Below the pieces are notes generated by a model, which saw nothing but the letters and a program-made list of their open reading frames with translations, was not told the origin of the DNA and searched no databases. Positions 60,001 to 64,000 of a stretch of 64,000 nt of DNA are shown here, piece after piece; the stretch's first letter is position 1, and each line of letters begins with the position of its first letter. Position numbers and translations under genes: made by a program. The stretch is from Eulemur rufifrons (Eukaryota > Chordata > Mammalia > Primates > Lemuridae). The stretch spans positions 219,016,843-219,080,842 of the forward strand of contig NC_090989.1 of the NCBI RefSeq assembly GCF_041146395.1, read 5' to 3'.

Positions 60001-60466
60001 TGTGATGGTTATTTTAGATGTCAACTTGACTGGGCCATGGGATGCCCAGATAAGTGGTTAAACATTATTTCTGAGAGTATTTGTCAAGGTGTGTCTGGAA
60101 GAACATAGCATTTAAATTGGTGGATTGAATAAAGTAGACTGCCCCCCAGGAGGCCACAATGTAGGTAAGCATCATCCAATCTGCTGAAGATCTAAATAGA
60201 ACAAAAAGGCAAGAAGAAGAATGTGGATTCACTCTCTCTCTCTCTGCCTAAAGGCTAGAGCTGGGATATTGATCCTCTCCTGCCCTCAGTGCTCCTAACT
60301 TGTAGGACTAATTTACAATCTATAATCTATCACATTGGCTCTTGAGCCCTTAGGCCTATGAATTACACCACTGGCCTTCTTCCTAGGTCTCTAGTTTGCG
60401 GTGAGCTAATGCCTTATAATAAATTAATTTTGTTGGTTCTGTTTCTCTGGAGAACCCTCAGTAACA
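60001..60466 (+). mobile_element. MLT2-like ERVL LTR, solo, inserted in a MIR
   Basis: Complete LTR from TG (60001) to CA (60466): 'tgtgatggttattttagatg', 'tcaacttgactgggccatgg', 'gatgcccagataagtgg', 'gcatcatccaatctgctgaag', 'tagaacaaaaaggcaag', 'gggatattgatcctctcctg', 'ttggttctgtttctctggag'. The 5-bp duplication ctagg is at 59996-60000 and 60467-60471, matching ERVL integration. No internal viral sequence remains. Confidence 0.94.
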
Positions 60467-60560
60467 CTAGGCATAGTAAGTTTAAGTTACTCAGGCAAAA
60501 TCACATAGTAAGACATAAAGCCAGAACGTAAATCCAACTATATCTAACTTATCCATTTTT
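60467..60560 (-). mobile_element. MIR, antisense, part 2
   Basis: 'gtttaagttactcaggcaaa', 'atcacatagtaagacataaa', 'gccagaacgtaaatccaac' continue the antisense MIR interrupted at 60000. Confidence 0.85.
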
Positions 60561-63039
60561 AACTATTAGACTGTAACTAAGTTAAAACTTATTTGTTATT
60601 ATTTATAATGTCCTTGCTAAAATCAATGTGATGGTTGATGCAATGTATAGAATACTCTGAACATTCAACTGTTTATTTCAAAATATATTGTATTAATATA
60701 GTTTTGTACACTGTTTATAATGTGATTTATGAGATGATCAAAAGGATCCAACTAAAATTATTCATAAATACTATCAAATGATAACCCCCAAATTAAATAT
60801 TTTTAAAGAAGTATTATGACTATATGTGGGAAGGGAACTTGTATGTAACACAAGTTCTTACCCATGAGTTTCAGACTAGTAGAGGGTGAGGAGTTTGGGT
60901 CCAGGGGGATTATACACGCACTCAAATATTGACAGTTTCATCCAATTTAATTTTAAATTTCAGAATCTTATCCAGTTCTAAAATTCTAATTCAGTAATTT
61001 TTTAAGGAGAAAAGGCCCAACTAAGATAATTTAACATTTAACACAATATATACTTTAGTAAAAGATGGCAAATTTAACAAGCAACTCAGAGTATTAAAAC
61101 TTTTTGCCACATACTTGATGTTTACTAAAATGTGTGAAAGACATATTTGTTGATGTAGTCTACTAGGACTCTCTTTTCTTGTCTATCCATCCATTTTCAT
61201 GTTAATGTATGTAAATTATATACATATTTCTGAAAACAAAAATCCATTTTTTTATTCACTTGCTTATTTGTTGATTGAATGTTCATTTTATGCCAGAAAA
61301 TAGGAGCATAGCAGTGACTAGAACTATAATTGGGCTTTTGAAACACTAGAGAAACATTCCTGTCCATGTTTCTTAGCGGGCAATGCAGTGGTGACCAATA
61401 CCTTTCACTTGAGTGATAACTCAACTTACTACACCATGCCCTTGGCATATAAAGAACTTTTTGTCCTGTTGATTTCAGACATAGCCTCAGAACTGTTCAC
61501 AGAACAATGCCCCAAGCAGCTACTATCAATTGATTAGAATTGTCACATGAGATGAAATCTATTTGTCATTATTAGGCCGATGGACAGTATTACCCTTTTG
61601 GAAAAGACAAAATAAGGCAGAATGTAGCAATAGTTCACCCCGAACACAATATTAAATTGATAAGACAATGAAAGGAATATAGTATAACATGATATGTAAA
61701 TTTTAATTGATTTTCAACTTTCAAAAGATTATTTGAGTATCCAATAATTTTGTTCAATACTCTATGAAATACTTAACTGGTTTAGATTTAGTTATATCCT
61801 CCTGTGCCTAACTTAACTTTGTTGTAATGATTCTGTTGTTGTTTGTTTTCAGCAATTTCTTTCTCTGCTTTTTGTTCTTTTGTTATTGTTCTTGTTCACA
61901 TTTCAGAAATTATTGGCCAAGCTTTCAATAGATTTTAATAAATTTAAATTTGTAAAGGAAGACCATATGATCAACACACACTTGTAAATGGTTCCAAAAC
62001 TAAAACAAAGATGGCCAATATTATTTCCTGCCAATAGAGAGGTTTATGAAAATGCAGCTTTCTTCCTGAGAAGGTATGTGGTTCTATGGACAATTATCCT
62101 CCAAAGTGTGTGTCCATAACTAGATAACATAAATCTTTTATGTATTTCTGTCCATCACTGTGATTATGAGTATTCCATTACTTTGTTCAAATGCTCCAAC
62201 GTATTGATGATATTCCATGTACATTGAATTTTAGCTTATTTATTAATTCCTGAGCAGATTAGATATATGCAATATGTTTTTCTTTGTTCTCCTAATAGAC
62301 ACAATTTGAGCTACTTTAATACATATGGTGCTAAGTGAAAAATAGGGTGAAAGCTGATACATGTTTACAGCATAATTAATCATGAGAATGTTACTCTTTG
62401 AAAGTTTGAGCTAATCATAAGAAGTGTTTTGGACCTCCTCAGCCCCTGGAAATTGAGGGATGGGTCAAGGAAATTTAACTTAGAATTCAAGAGACTAGGA
62501 AAGAGACAAGAAGTCACCTGAGTTTCACAGGAGACACATTGGGAAGGGGGTTCCTGTGAGGCCGAAATGATTTTAAGAGTGAGGGAGTTATAGGAACAAT
62601 ATTAACATAAAAAATTCAACTTATAAACTGCTGGGAATCTATTATGGAAAAACCAATGTGCCTGTTATAAAGCAAAGTGAATCTGAAATACCAAGTTACT
62701 TCTGCCCTCAATGACATAAAAAGAGAGTGGTACATTAGATACCTGACACCATGATATCTTGAATGGATCCCCTCCTCTACACATACTCCTAATGTCTTTG
62801 CTCATTCTGGACCAACAGCATCTGTCAACCCTCTAAAAATTAGCCCCTGGAGTGAAGAGGATAGGAATACAAATCAAATTATACTAATTTTTGTTAATGT
62901 TCTTTCCCTACTGGCAAGATATAAATATACTGTGTTTAGTTGATTACCACTTTGCAATTTGTAAACTGTGGAGTTTTTTATTTAACATCTTAATGATATG
63001 CACAAACAATTTTGGTTGTTTAATTGAAACAAGGCTCTC
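60561..63039. other. Unassigned AT-rich DNA
   Basis: No gene is recognised. Minor features are a MIR/L2-like patch at about 61250-61325 ('gttcattttatgccagaaaat') and TTG-rich DNA at 61830-61895. Confidence 0.45.
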
Positions 63040-63597
63040 CAGACGTGGTAATAATTAAAGTGAGTCAGATTAATGATGGCCACGGATTCCTTGATGATCT
63101 GCCCATAAAGAGGAATGGTCTATGTCCTTCTTCATTGTCTGGAATCCAGGAAGTCTCTGTGACAGCTCTAAATAATCAAAATCAGCAGAAATAGTGCTGT
63201 GCTTGTTCTCAAGTCCAAGACTTCAGAGACTGGCAGCTCCCTCTTTCTTGGAGTGATACTTCCTGCTTAGGCTATTCCCTGTCAGAACATAGCTGCCATG
63301 CTAGAAGAAGCTCTGGCCACATGGAAAGACCACATATCAGTGCTCCAGTAATCAGCCCCAGATGAGGTCCAAGCCAACAGCCAGCATCAACTTCCAGTCA
63401 TATAAGGGAGATATTTTAGACTTCCAACTCAGTCAATCCATCCATAAAATGATTGCGGCCCCAGTCGACTGTATGGCAGATCCCAAGTAAGAACTGCACA
63501 GTTGAGCTGAATCAACTCGAAGAGTCAAACTGAATAATAAATTATTGTTATAAGCCACTATGTTTTTGAGTTGTTTATTGCACAGCAATAGAGAACA
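63040..63597 (+). mobile_element. MLT1 LTR (ERVL-MaLR), sense
   Basis: 'gtgagtcagattaatgatgg', 'ccttcttcattgtctggaat', 'gatgaggtccaagccaacag', 'ccagcatcaacttccagtca', 'ttattgttataagccactat', 'tgtttattgcacagcaatag', ending near 'agaaca' at 63597. The left end is approximate and no duplication was read. A different MLT1 subtype from the LTR at 16401, judged by its different internal blocks. Confidence 0.85.
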
Positions 63598-64000
63598 AAA
63601 AGCTCAAGTATAAATTAAACATCAGAGTGATTAATGTCTCATTAAGTCAAATTTTATCTTTCCTTGACTTTAAATAAGCAGAGTAAGAGCTGTGTTCAGC
63701 AATATTGTGGTAACTATTGCAATACTGATACTCCCATTAGTTAGTATGGCAAAATGATGAAATATGAGCATATTCTTATTGAGATTCTAAAAAGGACATT
63801 GCAGAGATGAAGAGAAATGGCTGCCAGATCCTGCCTCCCTCTTGCCTTTACCCTCCCCCAAACACACAGCTATACTCCGCCAGGAAACTGAAGGCAATGG
63901 AATGTAACTGGCACTGGCAATGCTGATATATTCTTTTTCGTGCCAAAACAGTCTCTTGGCTATATCCACAGCACTGTTGCCCAAACAGAGGATCTTCTGT
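63598..64000. other. Unassigned DNA to the window edge
   Basis: No gene or repeat recognised. Confidence 0.45.

Overview
The window looks like AT-rich, gene-poor nuclear DNA from a strepsirrhine (lemur-like) primate. Two things point there. The dimeric Alu copies carry a right monomer reading 'gagctaggctgac.cca.ggcactctagcc', as in lemur/galago Alus rather than human ones. The younger L1 copies end in a 3' UTR ('gggggtacaaatattttgg' and its complement) that I associate with prosimian L1. No tRNA, rRNA, CRISPR array or intact protein-coding gene was found. Essentially everything recognisable is a transposable-element fossil.

Layout. 1-1.0 kb: antisense L2 (CR1-type LINE) reverse-transcriptase remnant. 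1.0-11.7 kb: mostly unassigned DNA with an L2 piece, an old Alu, MER5A, an L1 3' end, a lemur-type Alu and two MIRs. 11.7-20.2 kb: L1, several L2 pieces in both orientations, an L2 nested in an old L1/HAL1-like LINE, an MLT1 LTR, an Alu monomer and another L1 tail. 20.2-26 kb: mostly unassigned, with a 5'-truncated prosimian L1 and one candidate signal-peptide exon (24676-24771). 26.0-35.8 kb: a Tigger-like DNA transposon, then an old minus-strand L1M split by a near full-length 7.1-kb prosimian L1. 37.7-44.2 kb: three lemur-type Alus (one inside a plus-strand L1M) and an MLT2 LTR. 45-48 kb: L1, L2 and MIR fragments. 48.2-53.6 kb: a second old minus-strand L1M split by an internally deleted L1. 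53.6-64 kb: mostly unassigned AT-rich DNA with MIRs, an L2, an MLT2 LTR inserted inside a MIR, and an MLT1 LTR.

No set of genes works together here. The interest lies in the insertion history (at least five nested insertions, several with readable target-site duplications), in the structure of the prosimian L1 5' UTR (tandem units of about 270-280 bp and long antisense open frames), and in one short open frame with strong start context, a signal-like N-terminus and a consensus splice donor. I saw no convincing new biological system. All family names come from reading the sequence and recalled consensus features, not from a database search.
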